Part shown: in pieces, positions 38,113 through 45,173 of the stretch
How positions within the stretch are numbered: the stretch's first letter is position 1
How the letters are laid out: each line of letters opens with the position of its first letter
The notes under the pieces: model-generated
The model's input: only the letters and a program-made list of their open reading frames with translations
What the model was told of the DNA's origin: nothing
The model's database searches: none
Assembly: GCF_001447385.1 (NCBI RefSeq)
Contig: NZ_LLWQ01000200.1
Span: forward strand, 1-60,275
Direction: 5' to 3'
DNA: 60,275 nucleotides
DNA from: Paracoccus sp. MKU1
GTDB lineage: Bacteria; Pseudomonadota; Alphaproteobacteria; Rhodobacterales; Rhodobacteraceae
Translations under genes and position numbers: made by a program

Positions 38113-39275
38113 CAGTAGCCCTTCCCGCGCGCCGAAACCGGCCAGACCGTCTCGACCTTGCCGTTCCGAACGCCGACATACCAGTCGTGGACGTTGCAGG
38201 TCGGGTCGCAATGGCCCGGCACCAGCCGCAGCTTGTCGTTGACCTTCAGGACGCCGTCCTTGTCCTCGACCACGCCATGCTCGTCGCTGCACTTGATGTA
38301 TTTCACGTCGTCGCGGCCATAGACGAAGGGCAGGCCGCTATCGACCGACTGCGCCTTGAGGCCGGCATCGACCACCGCCAGATGCGGCTTGGCGTGCGAC
38401 ATGACCGAGGTCAGGATGAACAGCGCGTTCTCCCATTCGCCCTGGTCGATGCGCTTGCCCTCGGCATCGTGGATGCGGCCGTAATCGGCATCCATGAAGG
38501 CGTAGGAACCGCATTGCAATTCGTTGTAAACGCCCGAGTTGCTTTCGAAATAATAGGAACCCGTGCCGCCGCCCGAGACGAATTCCGGGGCCAGGCCTTC
38601 GGCTTCCAGCGCCGCGACGGCTTCCTTGACCTGGGCGATGGCGGCGTCCAGCTTGGCCTTGCGGTCCTCGTAGCTGTCCATGTGCTGCATGGCGCCCTGA
38701 TAGGCCTGGATGCCCTTGAACACCAGGTTCGGCGCCGCATCGGCTGCCTTGGCAATCTCGACCACGGCCTCCTTGGTGGTCACGCCGCAGCGCCCGGCGC
38801 CGCAATCGATCTCGACAAAGATGCCAAGTTCGGTGCCGTGCTTCTGCGCCGCCGCCGACAGGTCGGCGATGTTTTTCACGTCATCGACGCAGACCGTCAC
38901 CGTCGCGCCGGTCTTGGGCAGCCGGGCCAGGCGGTCGATCTTGGCCGGCTCGCGCACCTCGTTGGTGACCAGCACGTCCTTGATGCCGCCGCGGGCAAAG
39001 GCCTCGGCCTCGCTGACCTTCTGGCAGCAGACGCCGACCGAGCCGCCCAGCGATTCCTGCAATTTCTGCACATCGACCGACTTGTGCATCTTGCCGTGGC
39101 TGCGGTGGCGCATGCCATGCGCCTTGGCGTAATCGCCCATCTTCTTGATGTTGCGCTCCAGCGCGTCCAGGTCGAGGATCAGGCAGGGCGTCTGGATCTC
39201 GCTCTCGTCCATGCCCGGCAGGGCGGGGATGTCATAGCCGACCTCGTAGCCGGCGAAATCCGTTTTCGCGTTCAT
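38112..39275 (-). CDS. bhcC: (3R)-3-hydroxy-D-aspartate aldolase
   Basis: 387 residues, alanine-racemase-fold PLP enzyme of the D-threonine aldolase/D-serine dehydratase-like group. It condenses glyoxylate and glycine to beta-hydroxyaspartate. PLP-site motif RHRSHGKMHKS (K62 probable Schiff-base Lys), TPCLILDLDALERNIKKM at the N-terminus, and the C-terminal metal-site HCDPTCNVHD are visible. ATG 39275 directly follows an AGGAG ribosome-binding site. It lies 22 bases after bhcB. Confidence 0.95.
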   Translation of the reverse strand: MNAKTDFAGYEVGYDIPALPGMDESEIQTPCLILDLDALERNIKKMGDYAKAHGMRHRSHGKMHKSVDVQKLQESLGGSVGVCCQKVSEAEAFARGGIKDVLVTNEVREPAKIDRLARLPKTGATVTVCVDDVKNIADLSAAAQKHGTELGIFVEIDCGAGRCGVTTKEAVVEIAKAADAAPNLVFKGIQAYQGAMQHMDSYEDRKAKLDAAIAQVKEAVAALEAEGLAPEFVSGGGTGSYYFESNSGVYNELQCGSYAFMDADYGRIHDAEGKRIDQGEWENALFILTSVMSHAKPHLAVVDAGLKAQSVDSGLPFVYGRDDVKYIKCSDEHGVVEDKDGVLKVNDKLRLVPGHCDPTCNVHDWYVGVRNGKVETVWPVSARGKGY

Positions 39276-39297
39276 GGGGGCTCTCCTCAATTCGGGT

Positions 39298-40245
39298 TCA
39301 GTTCCACGGCAGCTTGTCGAGATCGACATTGCCGCCGGTAACGATGACGCCGACGCGCTTGCCGGCGAAGGCTTCGGGGTTCTTCAGGATGGTGGCCAGC
39401 GGCACGGCGCTGGAGGGCTCCATCACGATCCGCAGGTGTTTCCAGATCAGCTTCATCGCATCGACGATCTCGGCATCCGAGGCGGTGTAGATCTCATGGA
39501 CGTGGTTCTTGACGAAATGCCAGGTCAGGTCCTTCAGCGGCACCAAGAGCCCGTCGGCGACGGTCTTGGGCGCGTCGTCGGCGATGATGTAGCCGGCCTT
39601 GAAGCTGCGATAGGCGTCGTCGGCCTGCTCGGGCTCGGCCGCGATCACCTTGACCTCGGGCGCCAGCGTCGAGAGCGTCAGGCAGGTGCCCGAGATCATG
39701 CCACCGCCGCCGATCGGCGCCACCACGGCGTCCAACCCGTCGGTCTGCTCGATCAGTTCCTTGGCGCAGGTGCCCTGGCCGGCGATCACGCGCGGGTCGT
39801 TGTAGGGATGGACGAAATCGCCGCCGGTCTCGGCCTGCACCTTGGCGAAGGTCTCCTCGCGCGAACTGGTCGAGGGCTCGCATTCGGTGATCTTGCCGCC
39901 GTAGCGGCGCACCGTGTCCTTCTTGGCCTGCGGCGCGGTGCGCGGCATGACCACGTTGCAGGGGATGCCGCGCAGCATGGCGGCGTAGCTAAGGCACGAG
40001 GCATGGTTGCCGCTGGAATGCGTGGCGACGCCCTTGGCCGCCTGCGCCTCATCGAGGCCGAAGACCGCGTTGGTGGCGCCGCGGACCTTGAAGGCCCCCG
40101 GCTCCTGAAAGTTCTCGCATTTGAAGAACAGCTGCGCGCCGGCAAGCTCGTTCAGATAGTCCGAGGTGCGGATCGGCGTGCGGCGGATATGCGGCTTGAT
40201 CCGCTCATGCGCGGCCAGCATGTCCTCATAGGTCGGGATATACAT
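39298..40245 (-). CDS. bhcB: beta-Hydroxyaspartate dehydratase
   Basis: About 315 residues, fold-type II PLP dehydratase related to threonine/serine dehydratase. It converts beta-hydroxyaspartate to iminosuccinate. PLP Lys is in PGAFKVRGATNA (K53), the phosphate-binding Gly-rich loop is PIGGGGMISG, and SSGNHA recognises the substrate carboxylate. I prefer ATG 40245 (MYIPTYEDM), which has GAAGGA a few bases upstream; ATG 40257 (MKDAMYIP) is the alternative. It starts about 15 bases after bhcA. Confidence 0.95.
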   Translation of the reverse strand: MYIPTYEDMLAAHERIKPHIRRTPIRTSDYLNELAGAQLFFKCENFQEPGAFKVRGATNAVFGLDEAQAAKGVATHSSGNHASCLSYAAMLRGIPCNVVMPRTAPQAKKDTVRRYGGKITECEPSTSSREETFAKVQAETGGDFVHPYNDPRVIAGQGTCAKELIEQTDGLDAVVAPIGGGGMISGTCLTLSTLAPEVKVIAAEPEQADDAYRSFKAGYIIADDAPKTVADGLLVPLKDLTWHFVKNHVHEIYTASDAEIVDAMKLIWKHLRIVMEPSSAVPLATILKNPEAFAGKRVGVIVTGGNVDLDKLPWN

Positions 40246-40259
40246 CGCGTCCTTCATCC

Positions 40260-41450
40260 TCAGGCGGCTTTCTTCTGCGCGGCGGCGGTGGTCTGGCGGT
40301 AATGTTCCTGCGCGGCGGCCACGCCCGAGCCGAGCCGGATCGGCAGGCCCAGATCGGCCATCACCATCTCGGCGGTGGCGATGCCCGACAGCGCCATGGC
40401 ATCGGTCAGGCTGCCCAGGTGGCCGATGCGGAACACCTTGCCCGCGACCTGGCCCAGGCCGGTGCCGAAGGCCATGTCATAGGTCTCCAGCGCATGGCTG
40501 ACGATCAGGTTGGCGTCGAAGCCCTCGGGCACGCGGATGGCGCTGACGCTGTCCGAATAAAGCTCGGGACGGGCGGCGCAGAGCTTCAGCCCCCAGGCCT
40601 CGACCGCGGCGCGCACGCCACTGGCGATGCGGTGGTGGCGGGCAAAGACGTTCTCCAGCCCCTCGGCCAGGATGCGCTCGCAGCTGGCGTTCAGCCCGTT
40701 GATGAGACCGACCGGCGGCGTGTAGGGATAGCCGTTGCGGGCATAGCCGGTCGCCATGTCGCGGATGTCGAAGAAGGTGCGCGGCAGGCGCGCGCTTTCG
40801 ACCGCTTCCATCGCCTTGGGCGAGAAGCCGACGATGGCCAGGCCCGGCGGCAGCATGAAGCCTTTTTGCGAACCGGTGACGGCGATGTCGACGCCCCATT
40901 CGTCCATGCGGAAATCCATCGAGCCGATCGAGGAAACGCCGTCCACGAACAGCATCGCCGGGTGCTTGGCATTGTCCAGCGCGCGGCGGACCGCGGCGAT
41001 GTCGGATTTCACGCCGGTCGCGGTCTCGTTATGCGTGGCCAGCACGGCGCGGATCTCGTGGCCCTTGTCGGCGGTCAGGATCTCCTCGAAGCGGTCGGCG
41101 GGGATGCCCTCGCCCCAGGGCGTCTCGACGAAGGTGACGTCCAGGCCGTGGCGCTGGCACATGTCGATCCAGCGATGGCTGAACATGCCGTTGCGCGCCG
41201 CCAGCACCTTGTCTCCGGGCGACAGCGTGTTGGTGATCGCCGTTTCCCAGCCGCCGGTGCCGGTCGAGGGGAACAGGAAAATCTGCGCCTGCGTGGTCTT
41301 GAGGACTTTCTTCACGCCCTCCAGCGCCGGGTGCAACATGCGGCCGAACACCGGCGAGCGGTGGTCGATGGTCGGCATGTCCACGGCCTTGCGCATCTCC
41401 TCGGGGATGTTGGTCGGGCCGGGGATAAAAATCGGATTCTGACTGGTCAT
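40260..41450 (-). CDS. bhcA: L-aspartate:glyoxylate aminotransferase
   Basis: 396 residues, fold-type I PLP aminotransferase of the serine-glyoxylate/alanine-glyoxylate class. It makes glycine from glyoxylate using aspartate, feeding the beta-hydroxyaspartate cycle. PLP Lys is K196 in TGSQKGFMLPPG; the N-terminus FIPGPTNIPEEMRKA and FPSTGTGGWE are class signatures. A strong ribosome-binding site (GCAGGAGGAATT) precedes ATG 41450. It is the first gene of the run and is divergent from the regulator bhcR. Confidence 0.95.
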   Translation of the reverse strand: MTSQNPIFIPGPTNIPEEMRKAVDMPTIDHRSPVFGRMLHPALEGVKKVLKTTQAQIFLFPSTGTGGWETAITNTLSPGDKVLAARNGMFSHRWIDMCQRHGLDVTFVETPWGEGIPADRFEEILTADKGHEIRAVLATHNETATGVKSDIAAVRRALDNAKHPAMLFVDGVSSIGSMDFRMDEWGVDIAVTGSQKGFMLPPGLAIVGFSPKAMEAVESARLPRTFFDIRDMATGYARNGYPYTPPVGLINGLNASCERILAEGLENVFARHHRIASGVRAAVEAWGLKLCAARPELYSDSVSAIRVPEGFDANLIVSHALETYDMAFGTGLGQVAGKVFRIGHLGSLTDAMALSGIATAEMVMADLGLPIRLGSGVAAAQEHYRQTTAAAQKKAA

Positions 41451-41634
41451 GGCAATTCCTCCTGCGCTTGTGGACCAAGCTACGTTTTGCTGTCCATCGA
41501 CGCAATTTTTCTGAAAAATATTTCGCAATCGCGGAAAAGTGGCTTAAAGTAGCGTGGAATCAGTCGGTTGTTCTTTTCCAAAGCGGAACAGAGATTTTCA
41601 AGAATTTGGAAAAGTTGTCGAAAGGAAAAATTGA
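41451..41634. promoter_or_regulatory. bhcA/bhcR divergent promoter region with dyad repeats
   Basis: The 184-base gap is unusually AT-rich for this window and holds several dyads built on GAAA/TTTC half-sites: ATTTTTC-T-GAAAAAT (41505-41519), TTCC-AAAGC-GGAA (41576-41588) and TTTTC-N9-GAAAA (about 41595-41613). IclR-family proteins bind such palindromes, so these are candidate sites for BhcR, which in Paracoccus denitrificans binds this promoter and responds to glyoxylate. The exact operator is inferred. Confidence 0.6.
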
Positions 41635-42474
41635 ATGTCGGTCCAGATTCGGAAACGCGGCCGCCCGAGGGGCCGCGCCGGCGGTTTTGGCGCCGAGGAT
41701 TCGGGTGGCATCCGCGCACTCGACCGGGCGCTGGATATCCTCGACCTGATCGCCGCCTCCAGCGGCCTGACCCTGACCGAGATCGCGCAGCGGCTGGAGA
41801 TGGCGCCCTCGACCGTGCACCGGGTGCTGGTGACGCTGGCGGCGCGCGGCGTGGCGGAAAGCGACAGCCAGACCCAGGCCTGGCATGTCGGACCCACGGC
41901 CTTTCGCCACGGTTCGGCCTTCATGCGCCGCTCGGGCCTGGTCGAGCGGGCGCGGCCGCTGCTGCGCCGGCTGATGGAGGTGACGGGTGAAACGGCCAAT
42001 CTGGGCATCCTGAACGGCGATGCCGTGCTGTTCCTGAGCCAGGCCGAGACGCATGAGACGATCCGCGCCTTCTTTCCGCCCGGCACACGCTCGGCCCTGC
42101 ATGCCTCGGGGATCGGCAAGGCGCTTCTGGCCCATGCCCGGCCGGCGGACCTGAAGCGCATGATCCGCGAGATGCGGCTGGAGCGGTTCACCGAGATGAC
42201 GCTGACCGATCCGCAGGCCTTGCTGGAGGATCTGGCCCGCATCCGGGTCCGCGGCTATGCCCTGGACAATGAGGAACGAACGCCCGGCATGCGTTGCATC
42301 GCCGCGCCGATCTTCGACCTGGGCGGCGAGGCGGCGGCGGGGATCTCGGTCTCCGGGCCGACCCTGCGCATGTCGGACGCGCGGCTGGCGGCCATGTCCG
42401 AGGCGGTGATCGAGGCGGCGCGGGAGCTGTCCTTCGGCATGGCACCGCGCCCTGGCGAGGGCGAAAGTGCCTGA
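41635..42474 (+). CDS. bhcR: IclR-family regulator of the beta-hydroxyaspartate cycle
   Basis: 279 residues. A basic N-terminal tail (RKRGRPRGRAG) precedes a winged helix (SSGLTLTEIAQRLEMAPSTV, about 46-65) and a C-terminal IclR effector domain with the typical GKALLAHARPADL and RGYALDNEERTPGMRCIAAP segments. Its divergent position beside bhcA and similarity to the known BhcR support regulation by glyoxylate. A GAAAGGA ribosome-binding site lies 8 bases upstream of ATG 41635. Confidence 0.93.
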   Translation: MSVQIRKRGRPRGRAGGFGAEDSGGIRALDRALDILDLIAASSGLTLTEIAQRLEMAPSTVHRVLVTLAARGVAESDSQTQAWHVGPTAFRHGSAFMRRSGLVERARPLLRRLMEVTGETANLGILNGDAVLFLSQAETHETIRAFFPPGTRSALHASGIGKALLAHARPADLKRMIREMRLERFTEMTLTDPQALLEDLARIRVRGYALDNEERTPGMRCIAAPIFDLGGEAAAGISVSGPTLRMSDARLAAMSEAVIEAARELSFGMAPRPGEGESA

Positions 42475-42664
42475 TTCGTCTGAGCCCGGACCAAAAAGGC
42501 CTTGGTATCCAAGGAAAATCGCCATGAATTCCAGGCTATTTGTATATTAATCGCCGATTCACGTTCAGTTCACGCCGCCCATCCTAGCTTCGATGCAACA
42601 TATGACCGCATCCGGCTGCCGGGCCCCGAAGGGTCCGGCGCGTGTCCCGCAAGGAGCTTACGGC

Positions 42665-44356
42665 ATGGAAGACTTCGTTCCCAGACTCGGCCCCGGACTC
42701 GACGCGGTGCAGCAGATGCGCGCGGGGCAGGTTCTGGAAACGGCGGCTCCGCTGGACCCGGCCGAGGCGGCGAGCGGCGAGACGGCGGAGGGCGCCGGCG
42801 CGGCCCGCCGCATCTATGGCGCCTGTAGTGTCGAAACCTATCGCGCCGCCGGTGCCCTGCATGCCGCCCATCGCGATGCCGGCGGCTTTCTGGATGCCGT
42901 GGACCGCTTCGCCACGCCGGATTTCTGGCGCCGGGACGGGGCGGTGAAGTCCTGGATCTATGACCGGCAGGCGGTGGAACACGCACCGGGCCGGGACATG
43001 GATTCGGTGCGGGTGTTCTATCACGCCGGCCATGGCCGGATGGATGAGGACAGGATCTTCCATCTGCCGATGGGGGCGCTCTGGACCGGGACGGATGCCT
43101 GCCTGACCTCCGAGCGGATGCGCCTCGGCTCCGGGGCGCTGCGCTATCTGTTCTGGTCCACCAGCCAGTCGCTGCGGGTCGAGCCGGGCTTCGGCCCGCT
43201 TTACAGCTGGGCGCGGGCCAATCGCGGCTTGCGGATGCTGTTCGGCTTCGATTCGATCTGCTGGGATTCCGGCCGCTATGGCGCGAATTTCTGGCGCCAC
43301 TGGCAGATGGGCAAGTCTTTCTCGCAGGCCTGGCTGGACGGGGCCTGGGATGTCGCGCCCAATCAGAGCCCGGTCGCCTGCGCCTGCGCGCCGGACCGGG
43401 ATACGGCGCTGGCCATGCTCTTTGGCGAGCGGCATTTCAAGGCGCAGCGCAGCACGGCGCAATGCTGGGCCTGGCGCTGGCACACTCCCGTCGCGCTTCA
43501 CCAGCGCGAACCGACGCTGACCGAGCCGCCGGCCGAGTTCGCGGCGGTGCGGCTGGTTCCGGTGGTCGAGGATCGCGCCCTGGCCAAGGCGGTGCTGGCG
43601 CGCCTGGGCCTGGACCCGGCACTGGTCGCGGTCGATGCGCAGGGCGCGATCACGGTCAGCCACGGTCCCATCCGCTTCCAGCACCATCCCGACGGACGCA
43701 TCCTGCTGGAGCTTGAGCCCGGCGCGCCGGGCCGGGGCCTGCGCGAGATCCCGCCGCGCCGCGCCCTGATCAGCCGGGCCCAGAACATGATACGCCACCA
43801 CGGTTTCCTGCTTCCCGGAATCGAGTTGGTCTTTGACCGCGTCTCGCTGGCCATGTCGGCCTCGGCCAGCCTGCTCCGGCTGGACGAGCCGCCGGCGCAG
43901 AATCTGGACGAGATCATCGTGCAATTTCGCCAGGCCATCGACGGCATCCCGGTTCTGACGCCGGATGCCGGAAGCCTGCGGCTGGCGATGCGGCCGGACG
44001 GCACGGTGCTGCGCATCGAATCGACCCTGCGCCGGGTGGCCGAGCGCATGCCGGCCCGCGCCCATCCCCACGGCCTGCCCGACGATCCGCCGCCCCCCGT
44101 TCGGCCCGAGGGCCTGCCCACGCCCGAGCCGCAGGCGATCAGCCGTATCCTCGCGCAGCATTCGGCGCGGCTGATGCGCGATCTGGCGGCGCGCGGGGCG
44201 GCGCCGCTCAGCCTGCGCATCCTGCCGGGCACGACGGAAATCGGATACGGAATCCGCAGCAACACGGCACGTCTCGTCGCCCGCCAGGGCATCGAGATCG
44301 AATGCGTCCGCGGGTTCCGCAAGCGTTACTGGATCCAGTCTGACCTGGGTGACTGA
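42665..44356 (+). CDS. Caspase-fold (DUF6345-like) protein with atypical nucleophile
   Basis: 563 residues, no signal peptide. After a Glu/Ala-rich N-terminus (1-48), residues 50-260 resemble the DUF6345/caspase-hemoglobinase type: YGACSVETY, a His motif FYHAGHG (118-124), LRYLFWSTSQSL (159-170) where related proteins have A-C-x-S, then LFGFDS and SFSQAWLDGAWD. Aligned this way Ser167 takes the place of the catalytic Cys. Residues about 395-450 (VQFRQAIDGIPVLTPDAGS) look like the FTP/PepSY propeptide fold of secreted peptidases. The strong AAGGAG eight bases before ATG 42665 fixes the start. Function unknown; it heads a short operon with the pentapeptide-repeat gene. The domain calls come from pattern memory only. 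Confidence 0.6.
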   Translation: MEDFVPRLGPGLDAVQQMRAGQVLETAAPLDPAEAASGETAEGAGAARRIYGACSVETYRAAGALHAAHRDAGGFLDAVDRFATPDFWRRDGAVKSWIYDRQAVEHAPGRDMDSVRVFYHAGHGRMDEDRIFHLPMGALWTGTDACLTSERMRLGSGALRYLFWSTSQSLRVEPGFGPLYSWARANRGLRMLFGFDSICWDSGRYGANFWRHWQMGKSFSQAWLDGAWDVAPNQSPVACACAPDRDTALAMLFGERHFKAQRSTAQCWAWRWHTPVALHQREPTLTEPPAEFAAVRLVPVVEDRALAKAVLARLGLDPALVAVDAQGAITVSHGPIRFQHHPDGRILLELEPGAPGRGLREIPPRRALISRAQNMIRHHGFLLPGIELVFDRVSLAMSASASLLRLDEPPAQNLDEIIVQFRQAIDGIPVLTPDAGSLRLAMRPDGTVLRIESTLRRVAERMPARAHPHGLPDDPPPPVRPEGLPTPEPQAISRILAQHSARLMRDLAARGAAPLSLRILPGTTEIGYGIRSNTARLVARQGIEIECVRGFRKRYWIQSDLGD

Positions 44357-44366
44357 CGATCCGGTA

Positions 44367-44396
44367 GCCCGGAGGTGGAGGCAGCCGCCTCCGGGC
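44367..44396 (+). promoter_or_regulatory. Intercistronic hairpin
   Basis: GCCCGGAGG (44367-44375) pairs perfectly with CCTCCGGGC (44388-44396) across a 12-base loop. No T-run follows, so it is not a standard terminator. Located between the caspase-fold gene and the pentapeptide gene, it could set the relative amounts of the two messages by processing or partial termination. Confidence 0.45.
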
Positions 44397-44443
44397 ACTT
44401 GACTGGCGATCCGGGCTTGGGAGGAATGTCCGAGAGAGGGAGC

Positions 44444-45160
44444 ATGGCGGAATACACCCGCGCCGAGATCGTCCGGCGCATCGCGACGATGGGACGTCTG
44501 CACCTGGCCGGATCCGACCTGGCCGGGCTGGATCTGTCGGGCATGACGCTGGTGGGGGCCGACCTGTCCTATGCCGATCTGACCGAGGCCGACCTGACCG
44601 ATGCCCAGCTCTCCGATGCCAGCCTCTGGTCGGCGCGCGCGGCGCGGGCGCGATTTCGCAATGCCAACCTGTCCCGGGCCAGCCTTGGGCTGGCCGATCT
44701 GTCGGATGCCGACCTGCGCGGCGCGGTGCTGGACCGCGCCGACCTGACCGGCGCCCGGCTGGACCGCGCCAACCTGACCGCTGCGCTGCTGCGCGGCGCC
44801 TGGCTCGACAGCATGCAGAGGGCGCTGGCGACCGGCGCACCGCCGCTGCGCTATCCGCCGCGGCACCGGCCCACGACCTGCATCCTGCACGAGGAGCATA
44901 TCGCCGAACCGGTGGCGCTGCGCTGCGGCGACCGGCTGGAGATGCATCTGAACACGCTGTCCGAGGCGGCAGCCCGCCATCCCGCCCTGGCCCGGATCGA
45001 GGGCGCGCCGATCCTCGCCGGTCCCGAACTGCCCCGCAGCTTCGCCGGCCCGCCCTGCGTGCTGACCTTTTGCGCCGTCGCGCCCGGCCGTGCCCGGCTG
45101 GTGCTGGAACCGGGCGAAGGCCGGGCGCCGATTGCGCTGGAGGTGCTGGTCTCGCCGTAA
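44444..45160 (+). CDS. Pentapeptide-repeat protein with chagasin-like C-terminus
   Basis: 238 residues. Residues about 20-122 are continuous A(D/N)Lxx pentapeptides (LAGSDLAGLDLSGMTLVGAD, LSDADLRGAVLDRADLTGAR), forming a right-handed quadrilateral beta helix. The C-terminal 90 residues (150-238) are different: LRCGDRLEMHLN ... GPPCVLTFCAVAPGRARLVL ... EVLVSP, which has the strand pattern of chagasin/I42-type cysteine-protease inhibitors, though the NPTTG loop is missing. Start options are 44444 and 44426. It follows a caspase-fold gene by 87 bases, which makes an inhibitor or scaffold role conceivable but unproven. Confidence 0.7.
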   Translation: MAEYTRAEIVRRIATMGRLHLAGSDLAGLDLSGMTLVGADLSYADLTEADLTDAQLSDASLWSARAARARFRNANLSRASLGLADLSDADLRGAVLDRADLTGARLDRANLTAALLRGAWLDSMQRALATGAPPLRYPPRHRPTTCILHEEHIAEPVALRCGDRLEMHLNTLSEAAARHPALARIEGAPILAGPELPRSFAGPPCVLTFCAVAPGRARLVLEPGEGRAPIALEVLVSP

Positions 45161-45173
45161 CGGCCGGCCGCCC

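Noticed and set aside
42593..42664. Start of the caspase-fold gene at an upstream ATG (42593)
   Set aside because: ATG 42665 has AAGGAG at a good distance, and the extra 24 residues look like untranslated leader.
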